This document shows, piece after piece, positions 46,787-54,792 of a stretch of 64,000 nucleotides of DNA (its first letter is position 1; every line of letters begins with the position of its first letter). The DNA comes from Corynebacterium phocae (GTDB taxonomy: Bacteria > Actinomycetota > Actinomycetes > Mycobacteriales > Mycobacteriaceae). A model generated the notes under the pieces. That model had not been told where the DNA came from. It saw nothing but the letters and a program-made list of their open reading frames with translations, and did no database searches. The position numbers and the translations under genes are program-made. The stretch is from the NCBI RefSeq assembly GCF_008693075.1, contig NZ_VXKJ01000026.1:17423-81422 (forward strand). The letters are read 5' to 3'.

Positions 46787-47592
46787 TGTTTACCATCACC
46801 CCGCCCTACACCGGGGAACTGGAGCTGGGCATAGCGCTTAGCGGCGGCCGGTCGGTAGCCACCCGGCAGTACCACACCCGCGCGCTGAAGGTCATCCGCC
46901 CGCACTACCTTGATGACTCCGGGCAGGTGTACTACATCGTGGTCAACCCCGGCGGGGGATATGTGGGCGGGGATAGCTACCGGATTGACGTTGACGTTGC
47001 TGAAGGTGCCTCCGTGTTGCTGACAGACCAGTCAGCGGCCAAGGTTTACCGCACCCCGGGAAACCACGTCACCCAACGGGTGGACTTTGCGGTGCGTGGG
47101 GTCTTGGAGTACCTGCCGGACCCGCTGATTCTGTACCGCGACGCGGATTTCCGCCAACACGTCTCCGCGTCCGTGGCGCGGGGTGGCTCCCTTTTTATAG
47201 CGGACATCATCACGCCCGGCTGGGCGCCGGACGGCACCCTTTTTGGCTATAGACAGGCGCGCCTGCGCACGGAGGTTACCTACGCCGGCCAGCTGGCGGT
47301 GGTAGACAACCTGCTCCTGACCCCCGGAGACCGGGATTTTTACTTAGGGGACTACACCCATTGCGGCACCGCGATCTGCGTTGACGCGGGCGTGGATGAG
47401 GACCTGCTAGCTGAGATCCGCGCGCTGCTGGACGGTAATCCCGCAGCGGTGAGTGCTGCGGACTGCCCCGGCTTTGTCCTGCGCGCCCTGGGCAACCGCA
47501 GCGAGGACGTCTACGGACTCATCCTGGACGTGGCCTCCCTGGTCCGCGCGCGACTCCGTGGCCAGGGGCCGGTGCGGCTGCGCCAGTACTAG
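46786..47592 (+). CDS. ureD: Urease accessory protein UreD
   Basis: A 268-residue scaffold of the activation complex. Family marks include YYIVVNPGGGYVGGDSY, LLTDQSAAKVYRT and LEYLPDPLILYRDADF. GTG 46786 overlaps the ureG stop by one base. The 3' end overlaps the converging ArsR gene by 4 bases. The operon order ABCEFGD matches C. glutamicum. Confidence 0.95.
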   Translation: MFTITPPYTGELELGIALSGGRSVATRQYHTRALKVIRPHYLDDSGQVYYIVVNPGGGYVGGDSYRIDVDVAEGASVLLTDQSAAKVYRTPGNHVTQRVDFAVRGVLEYLPDPLILYRDADFRQHVSASVARGGSLFIADIITPGWAPDGTLFGYRQARLRTEVTYAGQLAVVDNLLLTPGDRDFYLGDYTHCGTAICVDAGVDEDLLAEIRALLDGNPAAVSAADCPGFVLRALGNRSEDVYGLILDVASLVRARLRGQGPVRLRQY

Positions 47593-47846
47593 CCCGAACA
47601 CAGGTGCAGCAGCTGGTGCACGCGGGGGTCAGCCAGCTGGTAATGGATCATGCGTCCATCGCGCACGGACTCAACGGTCCCCATTTTCTCCATGGCCCGC
47701 AGCGCGGCTGAGGCTGTGGCCACCCTAACGCCCGCTTGCTCTGCTAGGCGCGTGACCGTGGGGGAACCTTCCTGATGAATGGCCATCAACAGGCTAAGCC
47801 GCGTGGGACACCCCAGCGTCTTAAAGGTCCTGGCCCACTGGCTCAC
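47589..47846 (-). CDS. ArsR/SmtB-family regulator
   Basis: An 85-residue winged-helix repressor: FKTLGCPTRLSLLMAIHQEG, then the recognition helix RVATASAALRAMEKMG, then wing VRDGRMIHYQL. There is no CxC alpha-3 metal site; the C-terminal ADPRVHQLLHLC has Asp, two His and Cys that could form an alpha-5 site for Zn, Ni or Co. It is the last gene of the ABC importer operon, 40 bases after the binding-protein gene. GTG 47846 lies inside a 13-base tandem repeat and has no obvious ribosome site. Confidence 0.82.
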   Translation of the reverse strand: MSQWARTFKTLGCPTRLSLLMAIHQEGSPTVTRLAEQAGVRVATASAALRAMEKMGTVESVRDGRMIHYQLADPRVHQLLHLCSG

Positions 47847-47874
47847 ATCACTGGCTCACATCACTGGCTAACAT
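47836..47874 (-). repeat. 13-bp tandem repeat x3 across the ArsR gene start
   Basis: CACTGGCTCACAT at 47836 and 47849, and a one-base variant at 47862. The array covers the GTG and the first codons. As 13 is not a multiple of three, changes in copy number would alter the start context. Confidence 0.85.
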
Positions 47875-47886
47875 CAGCGGCCGATA

Positions 47887-48813
47887 TTAGTGGGTATCAT
47901 GCAGGAACTGCTCAAGTTTCTGCGCCCCTTTGACAGCCATAGGGCTGGGTGGCTCAGCAAAGGTCAGCAGCATAGGCAAGATGGCTTTCTTTTGCACTGC
48001 GGTGATGGTCTGCGCACCCGGCAGGGAGGTCACGGATTCCACCACGCGGTCCTCCCCAGAGTTGAGGATGAGGATGACATCGGGATTTTTAGCCACCAAC
48101 TGTTCCGCGCTGATTTCAAAAACGCGCTCCGCGGTATCCCCAAAGACGTTCTTTAAACCCAGCGAGGTCACTATGGGGTTGGACATGGAGTCCTTGCCGT
48201 AGGCGTAGAGCGTTCCGCCCTCAGTACCGGGGTAGAGCACGGCCACGGTGCGCCCAGCCCCGGCGGAGGAGTCAAGGGCCTTCACTTGGGCGGCAACGTC
48301 ATCTTTGAGTGCCTGCGCGGCTTCCTCGGCTTGGAAAATCTGGGCGTAGAGATCAATTTCGTCATCCACGTGGCTCCAGCTGGCCTCCTTGACTTCCCCG
48401 CAAAAACCGGGATCCATGACCACAGGGGTGTCGGTGACAGTGTCTGGGCTGTACGCGTCGCTATAACCAATAACCAGGTCAGGGCGTTCTGCCACAATAG
48501 CTTCTTTGGAAATCTGCAGGTGCCCGGTGGCGTCTAAGCGGTCCGACAGCGTCTTGATGCTCTCCACCTGGGAGTTGAGCTCCGGGCTGAAGTATTCTTC
48601 CGGATAAAAACCGGCCTTGGCTACCACCTTATCCAGCACTCCCAGCTCAGAGAGGGTCAGTACAGGAGAGACGTCCTGGAGGACCACGCGCTCCGGGGCG
48701 CGTTCAAAATCAAAGGTGTGGCCGCAGTTGTCTACGGAATAGGCGCTGGGGGCCTCTGGGCTGGTGCCACAGGCAGTGAGCAGTAACGCTCCTAGGAGGG
48801 CGAGTTTTTTCAT
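47887..48813 (-). CDS. ABC importer substrate-binding lipoprotein (FecB/BtuF type)
   Basis: A 308-residue lipoprotein with lipobox LTAC (Cys about residue 15) and two lobes linked by a long helix, the type III binding-protein shape (PERVVLQDVSPVLTLSELG, ERPDLVIGYSD, NPDVILILNSG). Such proteins bind ferric siderophores, heme, cobalamin or metal chelates. Next to urease and with an ArsR gene in the operon, nickel or another transition metal is possible. It overlaps the ATPase gene by 4 bases. Confidence 0.88.
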   Translation of the reverse strand: MKKLALLGALLLTACGTSPEAPSAYSVDNCGHTFDFERAPERVVLQDVSPVLTLSELGVLDKVVAKAGFYPEEYFSPELNSQVESIKTLSDRLDATGHLQISKEAIVAERPDLVIGYSDAYSPDTVTDTPVVMDPGFCGEVKEASWSHVDDEIDLYAQIFQAEEAAQALKDDVAAQVKALDSSAGAGRTVAVLYPGTEGGTLYAYGKDSMSNPIVTSLGLKNVFGDTAERVFEISAEQLVAKNPDVILILNSGEDRVVESVTSLPGAQTITAVQKKAILPMLLTFAEPPSPMAVKGAQKLEQFLHDTH

Positions 48814-49517
48814 TCGGGTTTCCTTTCGAAGTGAAGGTGGTGGGAGGATCGTTGTACCCGCACCTGGTAAATAGGTTCCAGGACTGCGGGGACTAGCACC
48901 TGGTCCGGGGGTCCGGAAGCCACCAGCTTGCCGTGGTTGAGAAGGTGGACGTGCGCGCAGTATTGCAATGCCAGGTTTAAGTCGTGGACCACCACCGCGG
49001 TGGCGTCTTTCCGTTTCCGGAGGAGTTCAAAAAGCTCCAGCTGGTAGTAAATGTCCAGGTGGTTGGTGGGTTCATCTAGCAGTAGGTAGGGGGCGTCTTG
49101 GGCCAGCGCGCGGGCAATCATGGCACGTTGGCGCTCACCCCCGGAGAGCTCGGGTAGCAAGGTGGTGGCCCGGTCTTTGAGCCCCACTTTTTCCAAGCTC
49201 GCGGCAATGGCGGCTTCGCTGCGGCGGGTTCGCGCTAGCCCTACTAGCTCCGCGACGGTCATGGCTGGTGGCTCTATGGCTTCCTGGCTTAGTACTGCCA
49301 TGAGCTGAGATATTTGCCGTGGGCGCATTTTTTGCAGTGGCGTGCCGTCTACCATCACGGTACCGGCGGAGGGCTTGAGTGCGCCGAACATGCAGCGCAG
49401 TAGGGTGGTTTTGCCCGAGCCGTTGGGGCCCACTAGGCCTGTGACACCCTTTTCCGGGATGGTCAAGGAGATGTTTTGCAAGATGGGCCCGTAGCTTAGT
49501 CCGGTGACTTCTATCAT
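48810..49517 (-). CDS. ABC importer ATPase (FecE/FepC type)
   Basis: A 235-residue ATPase. Walker A is GPNGSGKTT (residue about 33), the signature LSGGERQR, Walker B LLLDEPTNHLD and the switch His VVHDLN. It powers the FecCD-type permease encoded upstream, with 4-base overlaps at both ends of the gene. Confidence 0.94.
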   Translation of the reverse strand: MIEVTGLSYGPILQNISLTIPEKGVTGLVGPNGSGKTTLLRCMFGALKPSAGTVMVDGTPLQKMRPRQISQLMAVLSQEAIEPPAMTVAELVGLARTRRSEAAIAASLEKVGLKDRATTLLPELSGGERQRAMIARALAQDAPYLLLDEPTNHLDIYYQLELFELLRKRKDATAVVVHDLNLALQYCAHVHLLNHGKLVASGPPDQVLVPAVLEPIYQVRVQRSSHHLHFERKPE

Positions 49518-50578
49518 GACGCGCCCGCCATGTTGCGCACCAGCAGCAGTAGGAACGGTGCCCCCACCAGTGCGGTGAGGATCCCGATGGGGATTTCCTG
49601 GGGTGCCAGTAAAAAGCGGGCACCTATGTCTGCGGCCACTAGTAGCACCGCGCCCAGGAGCGCGCAGATGGGCAACAAGTGGCGGTGTGTGCCGCCTACC
49701 AGCCGGCGGGCGGCGTGGGGGACTATCAGGCCCACGAAGCCTATCGATCCGGCCATGGACACCGCGGCTGCCACTAGGAGGCAGACCATGAGCACCAGGA
49801 GCAGCCGGGTGCGGTCCGGGTTGAGCCCCATTGTCCGGGCGGGGTCATCACCAATGGAGAGAATGTCTATGTGTTTGCCCATTGCCCAGAAGGCCGCGGA
49901 AATCACCGTGACGGTTAGGCAGGTAAGTGCGAGCGCGATATTCCAGTCCCCGAGGGCCAAAGAGCCCAGGAGCCAGAACATGACTGAGCGCGCGCCTTCG
50001 GCGGAGTCGGAGGCAAAAATGAGGAAGGAGGTCACGGCAGCTAGCGCGTAACCCACAGCAATTCCTGCCATCAGCAGCCTGGTGGAGGTCAAGCGGCCGG
50101 CGCTGTAGGCTACCGCGAACATCAAGCCCGCGGCCGCGCATGCACCAATAAACGCCGATGCCTGGAGTGCAAAGGCCCCAAATCCCGCACCCACCCCAAA
50201 CAGGATGGCTAGGGCGGCGCCGGTGCTGGCGCCGGAGTTGATGCCCAGCACGTAGGGGTCCGCCAAGATGTTGCGCACTACGGCTTGCAAAATAGCGCCG
50301 GATACCGACAAGCTCGCGCCGATGAAGACCCCCAGGACAAGGCGTGGGGTGCGGATATCCCACACGATGGCGTCCGCCGTGATGAGGTGGTGGGGAAGGG
50401 CGGAGTGAAACACGTGGTGGCTTAAGACGCGAAAGACATCTGGCACGCTCAGTGGGGTGGGGCCCACGATAAGGCCCAAGGAAAAGAGGGCAGCAAGCAC
50501 GGCTATCAGTACATAAGCCGTGAGGAAGGTACGACGCCTCGCCGCCGCAAACCCCAACGGGTCTGAAGTTTTCAACAC
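49514..50578 (-). CDS. ABC importer permease (FecCD/BtuC type)
   Basis: A 354-residue permease with about ten helices and the FecCD motifs RTPRLVLGVFIGASLSVSGA, VRNILADPYVLGINSGAS and IGFVGLIVPHAARRLVG. It probably works as a homodimer since only one permease gene is present. GTG 50578 is 7 bases from TATACT, so the operon mRNA is probably leaderless. Confidence 0.93.
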   Translation of the reverse strand: MLKTSDPLGFAAARRRTFLTAYVLIAVLAALFSLGLIVGPTPLSVPDVFRVLSHHVFHSALPHHLITADAIVWDIRTPRLVLGVFIGASLSVSGAILQAVVRNILADPYVLGINSGASTGAALAILFGVGAGFGAFALQASAFIGACAAAGLMFAVAYSAGRLTSTRLLMAGIAVGYALAAVTSFLIFASDSAEGARSVMFWLLGSLALGDWNIALALTCLTVTVISAAFWAMGKHIDILSIGDDPARTMGLNPDRTRLLLVLMVCLLVAAAVSMAGSIGFVGLIVPHAARRLVGGTHRHLLPICALLGAVLLVAADIGARFLLAPQEIPIGILTALVGAPFLLLLVRNMAGAS

Positions 50579-50585
50579 ACGGGAA

Positions 50586-50608
50586 AGTATAAGTCATTCA
50601 AGTGAATG
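50586..50608 (-). promoter_or_regulatory. Promoter and dyad operator of the metal importer operon
   Basis: On the minus strand TATACT (50591-50586) is the -10. The palindrome CATTCA-CT-TGAATG (50608-50595) begins 3 bases upstream of it, with another ATTCAA just above. TGAA/TTCA dyads of this kind are typical ArsR/SmtB operators, and binding here would block RNA polymerase. The likely repressor is the ArsR protein at the operon end. Confidence 0.6.
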
Positions 50609-50916
50609 TTTGAATATCGGTGCGTATGGCCCGCCCGTTGATAAGCCCGGCGGCTAACCGATAACAAAAACCGGAGATAGCGAAAACCGGACGCGTCAGA
50701 ACCGGACGCGCCAAAGCCGGAGATAACGAAAACCGGCGGGGTTCCTGCTCGAAGAAGTAGTTAAAGTTGGCCGGCAGCCCTCCCGGAAAAGCACAGTTCA
50801 GGGACCACTTTCGGGGCTGTTGGGTGAAGCGATTTGGTGGTGTGGGGATATCTCAAGTATATTTCTTAGAGGTCGAGCAAAGCGAACGCGTAAAGCGCCA
50901 GCTGAGCATATGGCAC
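50609..50916. repeat. Gene-free stretch with diverged repeats before the tRNA cluster
   Basis: AACCGGAGATARCGAAAACCGG occurs twice (about 50669-50690 and 50714-50735) with AACCGGACGCG units between. No gene is visible; the final 60 bases before tRNA-Glu hold a TATATTTCTTAGAGG-type, possibly promoter, sequence. Confidence 0.5.
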
Positions 50917-50989
50917 GCCCCCATCGTCTAGCGGCCTAGGACACTGCCCTTTCACGGCAGCGGCACGGGTTCGAATCCCGTTGGGGGTA
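50917..50989 (+). tRNA. tRNA-Glu (anticodon TTC)
   Basis: A 73-base cloverleaf with acceptor GCCCCCA/TGGGGGT, anticodon stem CTGCC/GGCAG with loop CTTTCAC (TTC), and T arm CGGGTTCGAATCCCG. CCA is not encoded. Confidence 0.97.
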
Positions 50990-51023
50990 CAAAGTCAGAA
51001 ATGGCTTTACCTAAATAAATATT

Positions 51024-51097
51024 GGCCCTGTGGCGCAGTTGGTTAGCGCGCCGCCCTGTCACGGCGGAGGTCGCGGGTTCAAGTCCCGTCAGGGTCG
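51024..51097 (+). tRNA. tRNA-Asp (anticodon GTC), copy 1
   Basis: A 74-base cloverleaf, acceptor GGCCCTG/CAGGGTC, anticodon loop CTGTCAC. Identical with the copy at 51478, including the AATAAATA leader before it. Confidence 0.97.
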
Positions 51098-51106
51098 CAT
51101 TTCCAT

Positions 51107-51147
51107 AATCCCAAGCAATCACCTTTTCGGTGGTGCTTGGGATTTTT
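51107..51147 (+). terminator. Terminator after tRNA-Glu and tRNA-Asp
   Basis: AATCCCAAGCAATCACC pairs with GGTGGTGCTTGGGATT (one bulge), then TTTTTGG. Confidence 0.85.
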
Positions 51148-51189
51148 GGTTTTCCCGTGCGTGGGGCGGCGCTGGCCAGGGCTGGCGGA

Positions 51190-51295
51190 CGAGTTGTTAA
51201 GGGGTTAAGGGTTAAGAGGCAAAAGCGTGTCTGTCTTGGCGCGGTGTCAGTCCTAACCCCAGTCCTAGCCCTAGCCCTAACACCAGCCCCGTCCC
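51190..51295. repeat. Telomere-like TTAAGGG / CCCTAGCC short repeats with a diverged dispersed element
   Basis: GTTAAGGGGTTAAGGGTTAAG (51195 onward, shown here in part) is followed after about 40 bases by CCTAACCCCAGTCCTAG and CCCTAGCCCTAAC, which are nearly complementary and could fold back. Between them AGGCAAAAGCGTGTCTGTC (51216) resembles the element at 38360 and 42341. There is no gene in 51148-51477. Confidence 0.6.
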
Positions 51296-51477
51296 CCAGC
51301 GATAGCCCCAACCCTGGCGGTCATTCCCGGACATCAAGACTGTGCTTTTCCGAATCTGGGGCTTAGGGTGTTCGCTGTAGGCGCGAAATGGTGCGCTGAG
51401 GTGGTGATTTGTGCCTTTTTCCCGCACCTGTGTAAAGTAATATCCCGTGCCAATGAGCACACTGAAAAATAAATACT

Positions 51478-51551
51478 GGCCCTGTGGCGCAGTTGGTTAG
51501 CGCGCCGCCCTGTCACGGCGGAGGTCGCGGGTTCAAGTCCCGTCAGGGTCG
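51478..51551 (+). tRNA. tRNA-Asp (anticodon GTC), copy 2
   Basis: Base-for-base identical to the copy at 51024. A segmental duplication is likely, as the upstream AAATAAATA(C/T)TGG also repeats. Confidence 0.97.
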
Positions 51552-51576
51552 CAAGATTGTCTTTGCGGCAATCTTT

Positions 51577-51649
51577 GGCCAGATAGCTCAGTCGGTAGAG
51601 CACACGCCTGAAAAGTGTGGGGTCGCCAGTTCAATCCTGGCTCTGGCCA
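51577..51649 (+). tRNA. tRNA-Phe (anticodon GAA)
   Basis: A 73-base cloverleaf, acceptor GGCCAGA/TCTGGCC, anticodon loop CTGAAAA, T arm GCCAGTTCAATCCTGGC. It follows tRNA-Asp by 25 bases and is probably on the same transcript. Confidence 0.97.
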
Positions 51650-51655
51650 CAATAT

Positions 51656-51690
51656 GAAGCCCTCTCCTTGGAGAGGGCTTCAGTTGTTTT
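51656..51690 (+). terminator. Terminator of tRNA-Asp/tRNA-Phe
   Basis: GAAGCCCTCTCC, loop TT, GGAGAGGGCTTC, then AGTTGTTTT. Confidence 0.9.
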
Positions 51691-51707
51691 CTGCCATAAT
51701 GGCGGGC

Positions 51708-51986
51708 ATGGATATTCAGGTAGTTCATGACAAAGCCAATTCTCGCTACGTTCTTTCCGCGCAGGGCAAGGAAGCCGGGTTTGCCCAGTACTCTGATAGA
51801 ACCGGGGTTCGTGACTTCTTCCACACTGAGGTCTATCCGCAGTTTCAGGGGCAGGGGTTGTCCAAGCCGTTGATACGGGAAGCGTTAGATAGCTCCCGCC
51901 AGGCGGGGCTGCGCGTTAGGCCATCGTGTTCGGCGGTGGAGTACTTCATTGAGCAGAATCCCCGCTATGGGGACTTGCGGGTCTAG
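51708..51986 (+). CDS. Small GNAT-like N-acetyltransferase (COG2388 type)
   Basis: A 92-residue protein, the normal length for this mini-GNAT group. The acetyl-CoA loop is FHTEVYPQFQGQGLSKPLI, and the family C-terminal SAVEYFIEQNP follows. ATG 51708 is 7 bases after CATAAT (51695-51700), hence probably leaderless; an ATG at 51699 overlaps that box. The acceptor is unknown. Confidence 0.82.
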   Translation: MDIQVVHDKANSRYVLSAQGKEAGFAQYSDRTGVRDFFHTEVYPQFQGQGLSKPLIREALDSSRQAGLRVRPSCSAVEYFIEQNPRYGDLRV

Positions 51987-52110
51987 CGCAGCCGCAGTGC
52001 CCGCACGGGGAGAGTAAGTAGGGCCCGCGTTCCTAGTCCCGCTGCGGGGGCTTTCACACGGCCCTGGGGCTCGCAAAAGGGGTGTGGTGGCCTCTACGGG
52101 TACGGGGGAC

Positions 52111-52674
52111 CTAAATGAAGTAGTCCGGGTCAACCAGCTTGACTCGGTGTTCTGGGTCGCGGGGTAGGTTCTTTGCCGGTATGCCAACGGCCACATGGTT
52201 GGCTGGTACGGGCTTGGTCACTACTGCGTTTGCGCCTATGGCGGAATCTTTGCCAATGGTGATGGGGCCTAGGACTTTAGCACCGGCACCTATCACTACG
52301 CCGTCTTCGATTGTGGGGTGGCGTTTGGTCTGGGTAAGGACTTGTCCGCCTAATGTGACCCCGTGGTAGAGCATCACGCCGTCACCGATTTCGGTGGTTT
52401 CACCAATGACTATTCCCATTCCGTGGTCAATGAAGAAACGCCGGCCGATTGTGGCACCCGGGTGTATCTCAACTCCGGTGAGGAAACGCGTGGCTTGGGC
52501 TAATATACGCGCCGGTCCTTTCCACCCCCGTTGCCAGAGCTGATGAGCAACACGGTGTGCCCAGATGGCGTGAAGGCCGGAGTAGACCACGGCGTTTTCT
52601 ACGTCACCGCGGGCGGCGGGGTCGTGTTCACGGGCGTTGGCTAGATCCTCGCGGATCATCTTGAGGATGTTCAT
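52111..52674 (-). CDS. cysE: Serine O-acetyltransferase
   Basis: A 187-residue enzyme of the short Gram-positive form. Left-handed beta-helix hexapeptide repeats are visible ([45 protein letters not shown]). Catalytic His is in DHGMG. It acetylates serine with acetyl-CoA, giving the CysK substrate. ATG 52674 follows TAGGAT (52688-52683) after 8 bases, suggesting a leaderless mRNA. Confidence 0.95.
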   Translation of the reverse strand: MNILKMIREDLANAREHDPAARGDVENAVVYSGLHAIWAHRVAHQLWQRGWKGPARILAQATRFLTGVEIHPGATIGRRFFIDHGMGIVIGETTEIGDGVMLYHGVTLGGQVLTQTKRHPTIEDGVVIGAGAKVLGPITIGKDSAIGANAVVTKPVPANHVAVGIPAKNLPRDPEHRVKLVDPDYFI

Positions 52675-52714
52675 GGTTATTTATCCTAACGGGGTTTGCA
52701 CGGGAACGGATATG

Positions 52715-52742
52715 AAAAAGCACCCGCCGGTGTGGCGGGCGC
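52715..52742 (-). terminator. Terminator of cysK
   Basis: On the minus strand GCGCCCGCC pairs with GGCGGGTGC (one G-T pair), followed by TTTTT. It separates cysK from cysE, so cysE needs its own promoter. Confidence 0.85.
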
Positions 52743-52760
52743 CTGAGAGAGGGTGTGGAG

Positions 52761-53699
52761 TTAGCTCTCGCGGATATCTTCAAAAAGGACGGTGGAGACG
52801 TAGCGTTCACCGAAGTCGCAGCCAACGGTGACAATGGTTTTGCCTTCCATTTCTGGCTGTTGCGCTAGGCGCAGGGCTGCGGCGACGTTGGCGCCGGAGG
52901 AGATTCCTACCAGTAGGCCTTCTTCGGTGGCCAGTTTGCGGGCGGTGGCAATGGCTTCTTCGCCGGTGACGGTGTAGACGTCGTTGAGCAGGCTGCGGTC
53001 CAGGACCTCGGGGATGAAGTTTGCGCCCATACCCTGGATCTTGTGTGGACCGGCCTTGCCTTCTGTAAGCAGCGGGGATTCGGCTGGCTCAACCGCAATC
53101 AGGGTCAGGTCGGGGTTTTTCTCTTTGAGGTAGCCGCCGGCACCGGTGACGGTGCCGCCGGTACCTACGCCTGCCACGAGCGCGTCCACTGAGCCGGCGG
53201 TGTCCTCCCAGATTTCCGGGCCGGTGGTGGAGTAGTGCATGGCGGAGTTGGCCTCGTTGGAGAATTGACGTGCTAGCACGGCGTTGTCCGTGCCGCTGAC
53301 AATCTCATTGGCTTTGTCCACCGCGCCCTGCATGCCGGCCGCCCCCGGAGTCAAGATTAGCTCCGCTCCGTAGGCACGGAGCAGGACTTTGCGCTCATTG
53401 GACATTGTCTCCGGCATGGTGAGGATGACTTTGTAGCCGCGCGCGGCACCTACTAGTGCCAGTGCAATTCCGGTGTTTCCGGAGGTGGCCTCCACGATGG
53501 TGCCGCCGGGAGCCAGCTCACCGGATTTTTCTGCGGCGTCCACAATGGCCTTGCCCACGCGGTCTTTAACGGAGTTGGCTGGGTTGAAGGATTCTAGTTT
53601 GACCAGCACGGTTGCCTTGGAGTCACCGGTCAACCGGTTGAGTCGGACTAGGGGAGTCCCGCCAATGGTGTCCAGGATGGAGTCGTATATTTTTGCCAT
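52761..53699 (-). CDS. cysK: Cysteine synthase A (O-acetylserine sulfhydrylase)
   Basis: A 312-residue PLP enzyme. Lys45 (NSVKDR) holds PLP; SGNTG binds substrate; GTGGT(V/I)TG binds the phosphate; CDFGERY closes the fold. It makes cysteine from O-acetylserine and sulfide. Paired with cysE downstream. AGAAAGGCTTGTGAC before the ATG gives a ribosome site. Confidence 0.97.
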   Translation of the reverse strand: MAKIYDSILDTIGGTPLVRLNRLTGDSKATVLVKLESFNPANSVKDRVGKAIVDAAEKSGELAPGGTIVEATSGNTGIALALVGAARGYKVILTMPETMSNERKVLLRAYGAELILTPGAAGMQGAVDKANEIVSGTDNAVLARQFSNEANSAMHYSTTGPEIWEDTAGSVDALVAGVGTGGTVTGAGGYLKEKNPDLTLIAVEPAESPLLTEGKAGPHKIQGMGANFIPEVLDRSLLNDVYTVTGEEAIATARKLATEEGLLVGISSGANVAAALRLAQQPEMEGKTIVTVGCDFGERYVSTVLFEDIRES

Positions 53700-53827
53700 G
53701 TCACAAGCCTTTCTTAGTGGGAATTATTTTTTACGGTCGCCATCATACACGACCAAACCAGACAAATCAGTATGGGAAAACTAGACAGGATTTCTTAAGG
53801 ATTTGACAACAAATATTGTGAAAGTGC

Positions 53828-53852
53828 GGGGGTGTGGTTTAGAATTACCCCC
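53828..53852 (+). promoter_or_regulatory. ramA promoter flanked by two RamA-type motifs
   Basis: CGGGGGT (53827-53833) and ACCCCCA (53847-53853) match the RamA site rule (G4-6 followed by T/C, or A followed by C4-5) and flank a TAGAAT -10 box (53840-53845). RamA is known to repress its own gene in C. glutamicum, so autoregulation is expected. Confidence 0.55.
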
Positions 53853-53941
53853 ACAAGCCAGATGACAATCGGGCAAATGTCCGGAAATTGGTTAAGTAAT
53901 AGGGCACCAATTCGGGTGCCCCCGAAGACGGAGAGAAACTT

Positions 53942-54781
53942 TTGGACTCGCCTCGAATTAAAGATGATGACGAAGCCGTCCGTGCTGCGCTTTCTTCCCT
54001 GAAGAACGCTACTGGCATTCCGGTTACCATGTACGCCACGTTGTTGGCTGACAACCGCCTGCATATTACGCACTGGATCGGCCTGCGCACGCCGGCCCTG
54101 CAAAACCTGATCATCGATCCGGGCGCTGGCGTTGGCGGCCGCGTGGTGGCCACCCGCCGTGCCGTGGGGGTCACGGACTACACCCGCGCCACCACCATCA
54201 CTCACGAAAATGACAGCGCTATTCAAGATGAGGGCCTGCATTCCATCGTGGCAGTCCCCGTCATAGTCCAGCGGGAAATCCGGGGCGTGTTCTACGTGGG
54301 CGTGCATTCCCCGGTTCGCTTGGGTGACAAAGTGATTGAAGAAGTCACCATGACCGCCCGTTCCTTGGAACAGGATCTGGCAGTCAACTCCGTTATGCGG
54401 CGCATGGATGGTTCCAAGGGCATGGCTGCCCGCGGAAACGTGATGAACGGCGCGGAGTGGGAACAGATCCGCTCCACCCACTCTAAGCTGCGTATGTTGG
54501 CCAACCGGGTGGATGATGAAGACCTGCGCAAAGAGCTGGAAACGTTGTGTGACCAGATGGTTTCTCCGGTACGCGTGAAGCAGTCCACTAAGCTGTCCGC
54601 ACGCGAACTAGATGTCTTGTCTTGTGTGGCTTTGGGACACACCAATGTGGAGGCGGCGGAGGAAATGGGTATCGGCGCGGAAACCGTGAAATCCTACTTG
54701 CGTTCGGTTATGCGCAAGCTTGGCGCGCACACTCGCTACGAAGCCGTCAACGCTGCCCGCAGGATTGGCGCTTTGCCGTAA
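53942..54781 (+). CDS. ramA: RamA, LuxR-type global regulator of acetate and central carbon metabolism
   Basis: A 279-residue regulator. The N-terminal GAF-like sensing domain (residues about 20-150: [45 protein letters not shown]) and the C-terminal LuxR HTH (about 217-275: [36 protein letters not shown]) match C. glutamicum RamA closely. TTG 53942 follows GGAGAG. In C. glutamicum it activates acetate-use and represses or activates many sugar and cell-wall genes. Confidence 0.95.
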   Translation: MDSPRIKDDDEAVRAALSSLKNATGIPVTMYATLLADNRLHITHWIGLRTPALQNLIIDPGAGVGGRVVATRRAVGVTDYTRATTITHENDSAIQDEGLHSIVAVPVIVQREIRGVFYVGVHSPVRLGDKVIEEVTMTARSLEQDLAVNSVMRRMDGSKGMAARGNVMNGAEWEQIRSTHSKLRMLANRVDDEDLRKELETLCDQMVSPVRVKQSTKLSARELDVLSCVALGHTNVEAAEEMGIGAETVKSYLRSVMRKLGAHTRYEAVNAARRIGALP

Positions 54782-54792
54782 ACTAGTCCGTG
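54779..54792 (+). promoter_or_regulatory. -10 box for leaderless murA
   Basis: TAAACT at 54779-54784, overlapping the ramA stop, is 7 bases before GTG 54792. No ribosome site is visible. Confidence 0.45.
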
